IMG/VR virus record: IMGVR_UViG_3300030045_000011
Location: 1 to 43,968 of that record
Strand: one strand, 5' to 3'
Length of the DNA stretch: 43,968 nucleotides
Source of the DNA: a virus
The notes beneath the pieces were generated by a model that saw only the letters and a program-made list of their open reading frames with translations, did not search any database and was not told where the DNA came from. Shown here one piece after another: positions 32,334-38,821 of the stretch (positions within the stretch are counted from its first letter, which is position 1; each line of letters opens with the position of its first letter). Both the position numbers and the translations under genes were made by a program.

Positions 32334-34008
32334 AGCCGACGACCTCCGAATGTTCACCCGGACCATGACGAATAAAGACTTTGATACGCTTTGGGGCTCT
32401 CAGCTCTTTAATTCGGTCGATCGCCTCTTCCACCGTATCTGGAACCGGCTTCTCAGGTTCCATGGTCCGTTCACGCCAGACTTTTCGAGCCTTTACAGAA
32501 GCGAATCCAAGGTGTTCGAAACAGAGCCATTCGTTGAAGGTATTATAGACACTAGCGTAGTAACTCACCTTTAGCGACGGCGGTGTCCCCTTCCGGGACT
32601 GATGGATCTTGTACGAGATCCTACTTACGTCGAACTCTTCAAACCTCGGAGGAGCCTTATCCTCCGTTTTCCGGATAAGCTCAGCCGTCGAAGCCTTCTC
32701 CTGGATCGCAACATGCCGGATAAACTCAGACCCGCAATTGATGCAGAATCTAGCTGCTGCATGATTATACGTCATACAGATTTCGCAGATCCTGACCGGA
32801 GCTGGACGTGACCCCCCGGACCCCTTCTTTTTCGGGATCACAGGGTCGTTAATTGGGCCGAGTCGCTTAGTGTTCCCGGCAAAGTCGAGAACGAGGCAAT
32901 TCTGCTTCTGGCTCGCTTGGATGGCAGCGAGACGAGCCCACTTCTGTGTTAGATCAAACCCGGAAGCGTAATTCGGCCTTGTTCCGCGACCTAGCATCTG
33001 GACCCAGAGTGAGGTCGACATTGTCGACCGCATCATAGAAATAAGGTCCAGCGCCCGGAAATCGAACCCTGTGGTCAAAATGCCGTTGTTGACCATTACT
33101 TGGTATTCCCCGTTGAGGAATCCAAGAATATTCGCGTCACGCTCTTTGTCTCCCATCTTGGAGTGAACGCACGTTGCATTGACTCCAAGATTCACAAACA
33201 TATCCCGTGTATGGAGAGTATGATTCACTCCAGCCGCGAACACAAGCCAGTGCTTCCGGTGCTCCCCAAGCCGGATCGTTTCTGCGCAGACCTTATAGGT
33301 CAGCTCTTGCTTATCGACCGCTTCTTGGAGCTGCTTCTGGTTGTAGTCGCCAGTTCCAAGAACCTGGATCTCGGAGGTGTCGTACTCCTGCTCAGTCTTA
33401 TGTGGGATGAGCGGAAGAAGATACCCTTCGTCTATGAACCAGTTGAAGGATTCTAGTGTCGTCGCGTTAAAGCAGACGTCGGTAAAGATCCCGTTATCGT
33501 CCGTGAGAAGACCCTGCCCCTTCCGGAAGATTGTGGCAGTTAGACCAACTACCTTGATGTACGGGTTAACCTTTCGAAGAGCTAGAACGAACTTCTGGTA
33601 GCGCGTATCATCTTTAGGCGAAACTAGGTGGGCTTCGTCCACAATGAGGATATCGATATGCCCGAAAAGGTGGGCCTGATCGGCTATGGAATCGATTCCT
33701 GCGAATGTGATTGGGTAGAAGGTTTCGTGCTTCTTAAGCCCGGAAGAGTAGACGCCTACAGGAGCGCTCGGCCAGACTCGTTGGAGCGCTTTTAGATCCT
33801 GGACAATCAACTCTTTCGTATGTGTCGCGACAATGATACGGGTGCGCGGGTACTCGCTCAGCATGTACTTTATTAACAGGCCGATTACAGGGCTCTTTCC
33901 CGTGCCTGTAGGGAGGGCAATGAGAGGGTTACCCCTGTTGCCCTCCTGGAAATACTCAACTACGGAGCGCCAAGCAGCTTCTTGGTAGTCGCGATGATCA
34001 AAGCGCAT
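32323..34008 (-). CDS. SF2 DNA helicase (DEAH, ResIII type)
   Basis: Protein of 561 residues. Motif I PTGTGKS (33-39), Ia ATHTKEL, II DEAH (124-127), III LTAT and, in the C-terminal RecA domain, TTGFDFRALD and QMLGRGTRP are visible. After residue 400 lies a zinc-ribbon-like CEIC ... C-INC insert. This architecture fits phage replicative or recombination helicases of the UvsW/RecG-like range. Cas4-like nuclease and DUF669 protein genes directly upstream suggest a joint role in recombination-dependent replication. Confidence 0.9.
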   Translation of the reverse strand: MRFDHRDYQEAAWRSVVEYFQEGNRGNPLIALPTGTGKSPVIGLLIKYMLSEYPRTRIIVATHTKELIVQDLKALQRVWPSAPVGVYSSGLKKHETFYPITFAGIDSIADQAHLFGHIDILIVDEAHLVSPKDDTRYQKFVLALRKVNPYIKVVGLTATIFRKGQGLLTDDNGIFTDVCFNATTLESFNWFIDEGYLLPLIPHKTEQEYDTSEIQVLGTGDYNQKQLQEAVDKQELTYKVCAETIRLGEHRKHWLVFAAGVNHTLHTRDMFVNLGVNATCVHSKMGDKERDANILGFLNGEYQVMVNNGILTTGFDFRALDLISMMRSTMSTSLWVQMLGRGTRPNYASGFDLTQKWARLAAIQASQKQNCLVLDFAGNTKRLGPINDPVIPKKKGSGGSRPAPVRICEICMTYNHAAARFCINCGSEFIRHVAIQEKASTAELIRKTEDKAPPRFEEFDVSRISYKIHQSRKGTPPSLKVSYYASVYNTFNEWLCFEHLGFASVKARKVWRERTMEPEKPVPDTVEEAIDRIKELRAPKRIKVFIRHGPGEHSEVVGYEY

Positions 34009-34014
34009 GGCCTA

Positions 34015-35034
34015 TCACATACCGCCGATTCGAGTGTACTTCCCACAACCAGCGATTTGCTGGTCTTTGTTCAGGGTTGTGTCCGTCTGGCCGCAAAGCC
34101 AGAGTGAATCCGCAACCGGCTTGGAAAAGATGCACGTTCTGCAGTTACGAACCGGCTCAGGAACCTTGCCCGTTGCATCGAGAGTCTTGTGGCAAAGGTG
34201 TTTCGCTTCGCAGAATGCGCATTTGTGCCAAGATGGATTGTTACTGATCTTGGAAGGAGGCATGTTCAAGTAGACGATTGTTTTTGCCTTCGCTTGGATC
34301 GCGGCGTACACTTCCTGATCAAAGTAAACGAGCTCTGCCCAGATTTCGTCGTCGTTCTTATTGACGGCGATGTAGATGGCGACCGTAAGATTAAGTCCGC
34401 CCATGTACGTCTGCATCTGGTAGAAATGCTCTGGTTTGACAACTTTGACACCGCTTTTTGCAAGCTTATCGAAGTTTTTGTCGTTCGACGTCTTGATTTC
34501 GACGAGAGAAGGAGTCCCGACCGGAAGATCGGGAATCCCGACCTGGACTCCATCGCAGGATCCACCGAAATGGCCATCGAAAATGGAGACTTTGAACTGC
34601 TTCCCCTTTTCGTCAAACTGGTAGATCGTGCAACCGATCATCAAAAGAAGGGCCACGACCCTTGGCTCTTCGAGATGTCCTCGGTTGAGCAATCGGACCA
34701 TGTCCGCCGCTCGTTTCTGACATGCAAAGCAGATAGGAACCTGGTGTGGCCCATCATGCCATTCCCGACGAGACTTTGGGTCTACTGCCCACCGGAAGCC
34801 GTACCAGAGTTCTCGACTGCACTCTTTACCGATCTGACTCGCGCCAAGATGAGTACGGAGTACAGAATCGTCCTGTCGATAAGCGTCCGCCGCAGTTGGC
34901 AGTTGGAGCTGAAGAAACTTTCGGTAGAGATTACCACCATCCTTCAGAAGGCCAGCGGTGATTGCTTCCAGCGTTTTGGTCGCTGGAATAATCTGGTCTT
35001 TCGACGGCTTAAAAACGGCCGGAAGTAAGCTCAC
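34015..35034 (-). CDS. Cas4/RecB-like PD-(D/E)xK exonuclease with putative Fe-S cluster
   Basis: Protein of 339 residues, GTG start overlapping the upstream stop (GTGA). Active-site residues: D161 in GSCDGVQVG, E179 and K181 in LVEIKTS. C72 (ECSRELWYGF) plus clustered cysteines near the C-terminus (KCAFCEAKHLC) match the Fe-S ligands of Cas4/AddB-like nucleases. A second cysteine group follows (NCRTCIF ... CG). It probably processes DNA ends beside the Sak4, ssDNA-binding protein and helicase. No CRISPR array or cas1 is nearby, so it is not a CRISPR component. Confidence 0.8.
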   Translation of the reverse strand: MSLLPAVFKPSKDQIIPATKTLEAITAGLLKDGGNLYRKFLQLQLPTAADAYRQDDSVLRTHLGASQIGKECSRELWYGFRWAVDPKSRREWHDGPHQVPICFACQKRAADMVRLLNRGHLEEPRVVALLLMIGCTIYQFDEKGKQFKVSIFDGHFGGSCDGVQVGIPDLPVGTPSLVEIKTSNDKNFDKLAKSGVKVVKPEHFYQMQTYMGGLNLTVAIYIAVNKNDDEIWAELVYFDQEVYAAIQAKAKTIVYLNMPPSKISNNPSWHKCAFCEAKHLCHKTLDATGKVPEPVRNCRTCIFSKPVADSLWLCGQTDTTLNKDQQIAGCGKYTRIGGM

Positions 35035-35438
35035 TTGCCATCCCGCTCAAAAATTGCTTTCCGCAGGTAAACTGCAAGGTCCAGTGCCTCCTGGTAAGCA
35101 TCCGTCAATGGATCCCGTCCATCGTGCGCTTTCAGCGGTTGCCCGTACTTCTTCCGGCCAAATTGATCCCGGTCAGTCATGTCCTTCATGACAAGAGACC
35201 AGACGGGAACCTCGAGACCTTCTTTGGGCGGCGGAAGCGGAATGCTCATGTTACGCTGTTTCATCGCCGCACTGTAGATCAGCGCCGCCGTGTCGACGGT
35301 TCGCTTCTGCGTCGGATTGTCGTTTACTCCGTAAAAGTATCCTGCTTGACCACAAGAAGGGCAGACCTTCTCTTTCGAGAAAGAACCAGTAAGACCACAA
35401 TCGGTGCATGGCTTTCGGTCGACAATATCGTCGGGCAT
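35031..35438 (-). CDS. Zinc ribbon fused to MazG-like domain
   Basis: Protein of 135 residues. Residues 11-29 are a zinc ribbon (C11-x2-C14 ... C26-x2-C29). Residues 80-132 carry the pattern RDQFGRKKYGQPL ... GRDPLTDAYQEALDLAVYLR seen in phage MazG-like all-alpha pyrophosphohydrolases, with acidic residues able to hold magnesium (E, D of YQEALDL). A role in clearing nucleotides is inferred. Its ribosome site AGGAG lies in a hairpin (35443-35457). Confidence 0.6.
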   Translation of the reverse strand: MPDDIVDRKPCTDCGLTGSFSKEKVCPSCGQAGYFYGVNDNPTQKRTVDTAALIYSAAMKQRNMSIPLPPPKEGLEVPVWSLVMKDMTDRDQFGRKKYGQPLKAHDGRDPLTDAYQEALDLAVYLRKAIFERDGK

Positions 35439-35442
35439 TGAA

Positions 35443-35457
35443 TCTCCTTTTAGGAGA
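35443..35457 (-). promoter_or_regulatory. Hairpin sequestering the ribosome binding site
   Basis: On the minus strand TCTCCT-AAA-AGGAGA forms a perfect 6-bp stem whose right arm is the Shine-Dalgarno sequence of the gene at 35031-35438, 5 bases before its ATG. Such a stem can lower or tune translation. Confidence 0.6.
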
Positions 35458-35458
35458 C

Positions 35459-35555
35459 AACGGTAGCGATTCGCCTTCCAGTACCGTTGCCTCTTAGAAA
35501 GAGGATTCCTAGGTTGCCCCTAACGATTCCCGAGGGAAGTTAGACCTAGGAATCC
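35459..35555 (-). terminator. Cluster of three hairpins after the ssDNA-binding protein gene
   Basis: Reading with transcription: (1) an 11-bp perfect stem GGATTCCTAGG/CCTAGGAATCC (35503-35513, 35545-35555) enclosing an inner stem CTAAC...TTCC-CGAG-GGAA...GTTAG; (2) CCTCTT/AAGAGG with 3-base loop (35490-35504), overlapping the foot of the first; (3) AACGGTA/TACCGTT (35459-35465, 35482-35488). Few uridines follow, so attenuation, RNA processing or 3'-end protection is as likely as simple termination. Confidence 0.55.
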
Positions 35556-35564
35556 AAAAGTTCT

Positions 35565-36356
35565 TTACTTCGCCCAGGGCGGCTTGTTCTCAGCCGGAGC
35601 CGAGGTGGGAGGCGACCATGCCGGAGGCGCTGCCGATTCGGGCTTCTTCGGACGGCTTGCGATGATCTTCTTGGCCTCCTCGTTGGAAGCGTTTGCGTCG
35701 GCCCACTTGTGAGCATCCGGAGGGTAGGAAGATCCCTCGTAGGACCCATCAGCCTTCAGGCCAAAGGGAGCCTCGGGCTGCTTTGCAGCGGGCGGCGTCC
35801 ATCCGGTAGATGCACCGGCAGCGGGAGCGGCTGCTCCTCCCCACGGCGGAGAACCCGTCGCCGGAGCCGCCGAGGCGGGAGGCGGCTTGACTTGCTCACC
35901 CGGCGGAATGAACCCGCCAGCGGCGGGAGCTCCAGCGCCACCTTCGATCGGCATGTAGCGCTTGATCTTGTTCTTGTCCTCGTACGTCTTTCCGTCCTTG
36001 CCGGTGCCCCCCTTCTCCAAGCCGACCTTGGCCTGCATCGGGATGTTGTGGAGTGCCGCCGAATCGTCCAGGCGGATCACGCCGGTGGCGTGGCAGATTG
36101 CCGAGAGGGCACCCTGCGCGATCTGCACGGCGGTCGCGTTGTCGTTGACAAGGTTGAGGTTGTCAAAGAGCTTTCGCTCCGCGAATTCGCCGTCCAGGAT
36201 CTCCAGGGTGAGGGAGAGATACTGCCCCTTCGCGTCAGAAGTCGGCTTCATCTCCGACTCGACGATCTTCACGTTGTAGACGCCAGACGGAACGGGATCA
36301 AGCATCCCTCCCGGCTTGATGGTGCTGGCGTCAAATGCTCCAGGTAGTTTGCTCAT
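35565..36356 (-). CDS. DUF669-type single-strand DNA-binding protein
   Basis: Protein of 263 residues. Residues 1-130 match the DUF669 pattern found in phage ssDNA-binding proteins: PVPSGVYNVKIVESEMKPT, GQYLSLTLEILDGEFAERKLFDNLNL, and the C-terminal IPMQAKVGLEKGGTGKDGKTYEDKN. The remainder is a Pro/Ala/Gly disordered tail ending NKPPWAK instead of the acidic tip of bacterial SSB. It follows the Sak4 and cold-shock genes and likely coats ssDNA in replication. Confidence 0.82.
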   Translation of the reverse strand: MSKLPGAFDASTIKPGGMLDPVPSGVYNVKIVESEMKPTSDAKGQYLSLTLEILDGEFAERKLFDNLNLVNDNATAVQIAQGALSAICHATGVIRLDDSAALHNIPMQAKVGLEKGGTGKDGKTYEDKNKIKRYMPIEGGAGAPAAGGFIPPGEQVKPPPASAAPATGSPPWGGAAAPAAGASTGWTPPAAKQPEAPFGLKADGSYEGSSYPPDAHKWADANASNEEAKKIIASRPKKPESAAPPAWSPPTSAPAENKPPWAK

Positions 36357-36380
36357 GTTCGCTCTCTTGGTTGAAGGAAA

Positions 36381-36626
36381 TTACTTCTTCTTCGGGTTGG
36401 ACTTCGGAGCCGAGCTGCCCTTGGAGGTCTGCCGGACGTTGGCAGCTTGCACGCCCTTGTCGCCGTTCACGGTTTCGTACGTGACCTTCGAGCCTTCTTC
36501 AAGGCTTCGAAATCCCTCCGACTGGATGGACGTATGGTGGACGAATACGTCCTTTCCGCCCTCGTCAGGAGTGATGAAACCAAAGCCCTTCGCATCGTTG
36601 AACCACTTCACCGTTCCGGTTGCCAT
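36381..36626 (-). CDS. Cold-shock protein (CspA family)
   Basis: Protein of 81 residues with GAGGTAGA upstream. RNP1 K13-GFGFI18 and RNP2 VFVHH (27-31) are intact after [11 protein letters not shown]. Residues 68-81 are a Lys/Ser-rich tail ([11 protein letters not shown]) added to the standard 67-residue fold. It binds single-stranded RNA or DNA. It sits between sak4 and the ssDNA-binding protein gene. Confidence 0.95.
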   Translation of the reverse strand: MATGTVKWFNDAKGFGFITPDEGGKDVFVHHTSIQSEGFRSLEEGSKVTYETVNGDKGVQAANVRQTSKGSSAPKSNPKKK

Positions 36627-36655
36627 TGCAGTTCTACCTCGGGTTGCGATGCGTG

Positions 36656-37357
36656 CTAGGCGCGCATCTTGTTAAATAGGTGAGTCAAATCAGCCGGCTC
36701 TTGGAACGCAAGAGATCCGCTGCGATCCTTTGCAAGGTATTGGAGATCCTCTTGCGTCTGGACGTATCGGTAAGGGATGCCGGTAACCGGATCCTTTGCA
36801 GAGGAAGTCCGGAGTGCCCAAACTTCGTCGAACAAGAATGGAAGAAGTTGCGCCAGCTTGTTTCCTGGCATCATCGGCCCCCACTTCATCGCACCGGAAA
36901 GCTCATCCTTCTCATATCCGGACTTTGCGGTGATGTAGACATTCTTGTCTGGGATATCCCGGAAGTACCGTGTCATCTCCAGAATTCGAAGTTGGGTTTC
37001 GAAGTATGCTTGCCTCGGGTCCTTTACGATCTTCCGAAGCTCCTCAAGAAAGACTTCGGCGATATCGGACCAAGAATCGATACAGACGGTTTGGATGAAC
37101 CGGGATTCGCTAGATTCCATCAACCAGAGGTAGACATTTCCGAGATCCGCCATCGACCGAATTTCAGTCGCAGGAATTCGAAATTTCTTAAGAGAGAGAA
37201 GTCCGTGCTCTGCAGAAATGATAAAGGGATCTGGTGCGGTCGCGCACATGCGCGTTTTCCCGACTCCAGTTCCAGCATGAACTAGAACTTTGACGCCGCG
37301 AGACTGCGTAATCTCGTCGGTCGTCCGGATAATGATGTTCGGTGTGTTCGGAGCCAT
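36656..37357 (-). CDS. RecA-like Sak4 (AAA_24) recombinase ATPase
   Basis: Protein of 233 residues. Walker A is G29-TGVGKT and Walker B is VCIDSW, in a single RecA core without the C-terminal DNA-binding domain of RecA. Typical family features follow ([20 protein letters not shown]). Sak4 proteins promote single-strand annealing or replication with their SSB, and here the ssDNA-binding protein gene is two genes downstream. AAGG precedes the ATG. Confidence 0.88.
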   Translation of the reverse strand: MAPNTPNIIIRTTDEITQSRGVKVLVHAGTGVGKTRMCATAPDPFIISAEHGLLSLKKFRIPATEIRSMADLGNVYLWLMESSESRFIQTVCIDSWSDIAEVFLEELRKIVKDPRQAYFETQLRILEMTRYFRDIPDKNVYITAKSGYEKDELSGAMKWGPMMPGNKLAQLLPFLFDEVWALRTSSAKDPVTGIPYRYVQTQEDLQYLAKDRSGSLAFQEPADLTHLFNKMRA

Positions 37358-37366
37358 TGCGCGACC

Positions 37367-37795
37367 TTACCCCTCTTTAGGGGGCAAAAGCTCCAACTCA
37401 GGGGATGCTGGTTTCTCCACGAAAATCTCTTGGAGAATCTTCTGCTTCTCCGCAGGGAGCGCGCGGTAGGCTTTCAGATCCAGCGAATGCTCCGTCTTGA
37501 AGAACGTTTGCGGATTCCCTAATTCCTTCCAGATACGCTCATGGTTGTTCTGGTAGGCCGCTTCATCGACCTTTCGGTCGATCTTCACGTTGCCTTTCAG
37601 GCGCTGGCCGGTTGCAAGCTCCTCGTATCGAGTGCCTTCATTGGCGTTCGCAGGCCAGAGGCTGTGGACAATTAAACGTCGTAACGCCTGTTCCTCCGCC
37701 GCAAGTGGCACGATCTTGGCTTTCAGCGGAGCCATCTCCTTGACTTTCGCATTCCACTGATCAATCAGAATCTGGATGGCTGGCGTAACCGGCAT
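37367..37795 (-). CDS. Unknown protein upstream of sak4
   Basis: Protein of 142 residues with AGGAGA before the ATG, first gene behind the promoter at 37820-37849. The N-terminal half is a coiled coil (QWNAKVKEMAPLKAKIVPLAAEEQALRRL), followed by GTRYEELATGQRLKGNVKIDRKVDEAAY and a Pro/Glu-rich end. Proteins of this kind are common beside phage Sak4 genes. Function unknown. Confidence 0.7.
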   Translation of the reverse strand: MPVTPAIQILIDQWNAKVKEMAPLKAKIVPLAAEEQALRRLIVHSLWPANANEGTRYEELATGQRLKGNVKIDRKVDEAAYQNNHERIWKELGNPQTFFKTEHSLDLKAYRALPAEKQKILQEIFVEKPASPELELLPPKEG

Positions 37796-37819
37796 TTCGT
37801 ATCTCCTGGGTTGCCTTAA

Positions 37820-37849
37820 ATTGTAGGCGACCTAGCCTAGCTACTGCAA
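37820..37849 (-). promoter_or_regulatory. Sigma70-like promoter of the recombination operon
   Basis: TTGCAG (37849-37844), spacer 18, TACAAT (37825-37820) on the minus strand. The spacer carries repeated CTAG units. It should drive the gene at 37367 and then sak4, csp and the ssDNA-binding protein gene. Confidence 0.6.
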
Positions 37850-37904
37850 TGGATTTCTGGATTGCTTTCCTTAAGAACCAATTTCTTGGATCCTAAAGAA
37901 AACA

Positions 37905-37938
37905 AAAGATTGGTCCGTCTCCCGACAGTCCAATCTTT
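37905..37938 (-). terminator. Intrinsic terminator after the exported small protein
   Basis: Perfect 9-bp stem AAAGATTGG/CCAATCTTT (37905-37913, 37930-37938), followed on the minus strand by a U-rich run (TGTTTTCTTT). It ends the transcript of the gene at 38087-38431 before the next promoter. A second small hairpin (CACGGT/ACCGTG, 38058-38073) follows the stop codon. The 291-base interval 37796-38086 holds no convincing gene. Confidence 0.75.
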
Positions 37939-38086
37939 GGTTTCCGATTCAGGCTGGGTGTTGCCTGGACTTTCGGGACGCCTGTTCGGCAGTCTTAGTC
38001 AATCAGCTGGTTGTGTTGGAGCTGTCCATTGGCCTCGACAATGCGCTCCATATACGACACGGTAAAGACCGTGAAGCGAAGACCAG

Positions 38087-38431
38087 CTACAGTGAGGTCA
38101 ACGAGGGATCAGGAATCGGATACGTAAGCCGATTCTGGTCGCACTCCTGGCCGGTGTAGTTGCTCGAGCCGGCGGCGATGCCGACCTCGGGCTGGTGAGT
38201 GTCGCCGACGTCGCCGAGCAGAATGCTGGACGAATTGGCGAACGGGGTTCGGGTATCTTCCGTGCTGGTGCTGCGCAGGATCGTGTCCTGTACCCGCTTT
38301 GCAGTGTCGTTGCGAGCAGATTCCTTGCTTGCGACACAGCTCAGCGTCACCCTGCCCGGTTCACTTCTGCAACACGCGGTTCCCAGAAGCCCGATGAACA
38401 GGGCAATGAGAACCGGAAGAAACTCCTTCAT
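38087..38431 (-). CDS. Small exported or lipoprotein-like protein
   Basis: Protein of 114 residues from ATG 38431, preceded by a perfect AGGAGG. Residues 1-20 are a signal sequence (MKEFLPVLIALFIGLLGTAC) with C20 at a possible lipobox. The mature part is polar, Ser/Thr-rich, with three further cysteines. It has its own promoter (38496-38524) and terminator (37905-37938). A surface-acting early protein such as an exclusion factor is plausible but unproven. Confidence 0.65.
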   Translation of the reverse strand: MKEFLPVLIALFIGLLGTACCRSEPGRVTLSCVASKESARNDTAKRVQDTILRSTSTEDTRTPFANSSSILLGDVGDTHQPEVGIAAGSSNYTGQECDQNRLTYPIPDPSLTSL

Positions 38432-38495
38432 GGTAGACCTCCTCTTTGCAACGTGGAACAGCTTGGACTTCGACTTCACGAACTTTCAAGCCCTA

Positions 38496-38524
38496 ATAAT
38501 GGCCCACCGGCCCTTTTAAGGCAA
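38496..38524 (-). promoter_or_regulatory. Promoter for the small exported protein
   Basis: TTGCCT (38524-38519), spacer 17, CATTAT (38501-38496) on the minus strand. The region also holds the palindrome AACCGGTT and GGCC-rich repeats. It lies back to back with the plus-strand regulator gene. Confidence 0.5.
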
Positions 38525-38539
38525 CCGGTTATTTAGATC

Positions 38540-38597
38540 GTACTGTAACGACTCCATATCTACTTTGCCTGTTGAAAATAAGGTACGAGTTACGGTA
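38540..38597. promoter_or_regulatory. Possible operator pair before the HTH regulator
   Basis: TAC(C/T)GTAAC occurs twice in inverted orientation: plus strand 38541-38549 and minus strand 38597-38589, centres 48 bases apart. The second copy touches the ribosome site of the regulator gene. Autoregulation by the HTH protein is an inference. Confidence 0.35.
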
Positions 38598-38608
38598 GGA
38601 TGGCGGGC

Positions 38609-38812
38609 ATGGGATCTTTACTCGCGGCCACCTTGGATATTTTGTGCAACCACAGACCAAAGACTCTTCCAGAAATTGCGATCGATACCGGGCTCCCGTA
38701 TTACTGGATCCGGAAGATGGCCAGCAATGAGATCAAGGATCCCGGAGTTAATCGGGTTCAGAAACTCTACGAGTATCTGACTCGAACTTCCCTCCCTATC
38801 GAAAAGCCTTAA
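38609..38812 (+). CDS. Small helix-turn-helix regulator (Cro/XRE-like)
   Basis: Protein of 67 residues from ATG 38609 (site GGTAGGA). An ATG at 38600 in the same frame is less well placed. A helix-turn-helix is visible in RPKTLPEIAIDTGLPYYWIRKMA, followed by the conserved V-N-R-V-Q-K-L-Y-E-Y-L helix. Such proteins bind operators as dimers. It leads a two-gene plus-strand island with the primase 9 bases downstream and may control the divergent early promoter. Confidence 0.75.
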   Translation: MGSLLAATLDILCNHRPKTLPEIAIDTGLPYYWIRKMASNEIKDPGVNRVQKLYEYLTRTSLPIEKP

Positions 38813-38821
38813 GGAGTATTC

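Noticed and set aside
34189-35028. A 279-codon plus-strand frame opposite the Cas4-like nuclease
   Set aside because: Antisense to a gene with clear active-site motifs; no upstream signals.
34015-35034. Cas4-like gene as a sign of a CRISPR system
   Set aside because: No repeat-spacer array and no cas1 or cas2 seen; the neighbours are phage recombination genes.
37862-38065. A 67-codon plus-strand frame in the gap 37796-38086
   Set aside because: It runs through the terminator hairpin at 37905-37938 and has no ribosome site.
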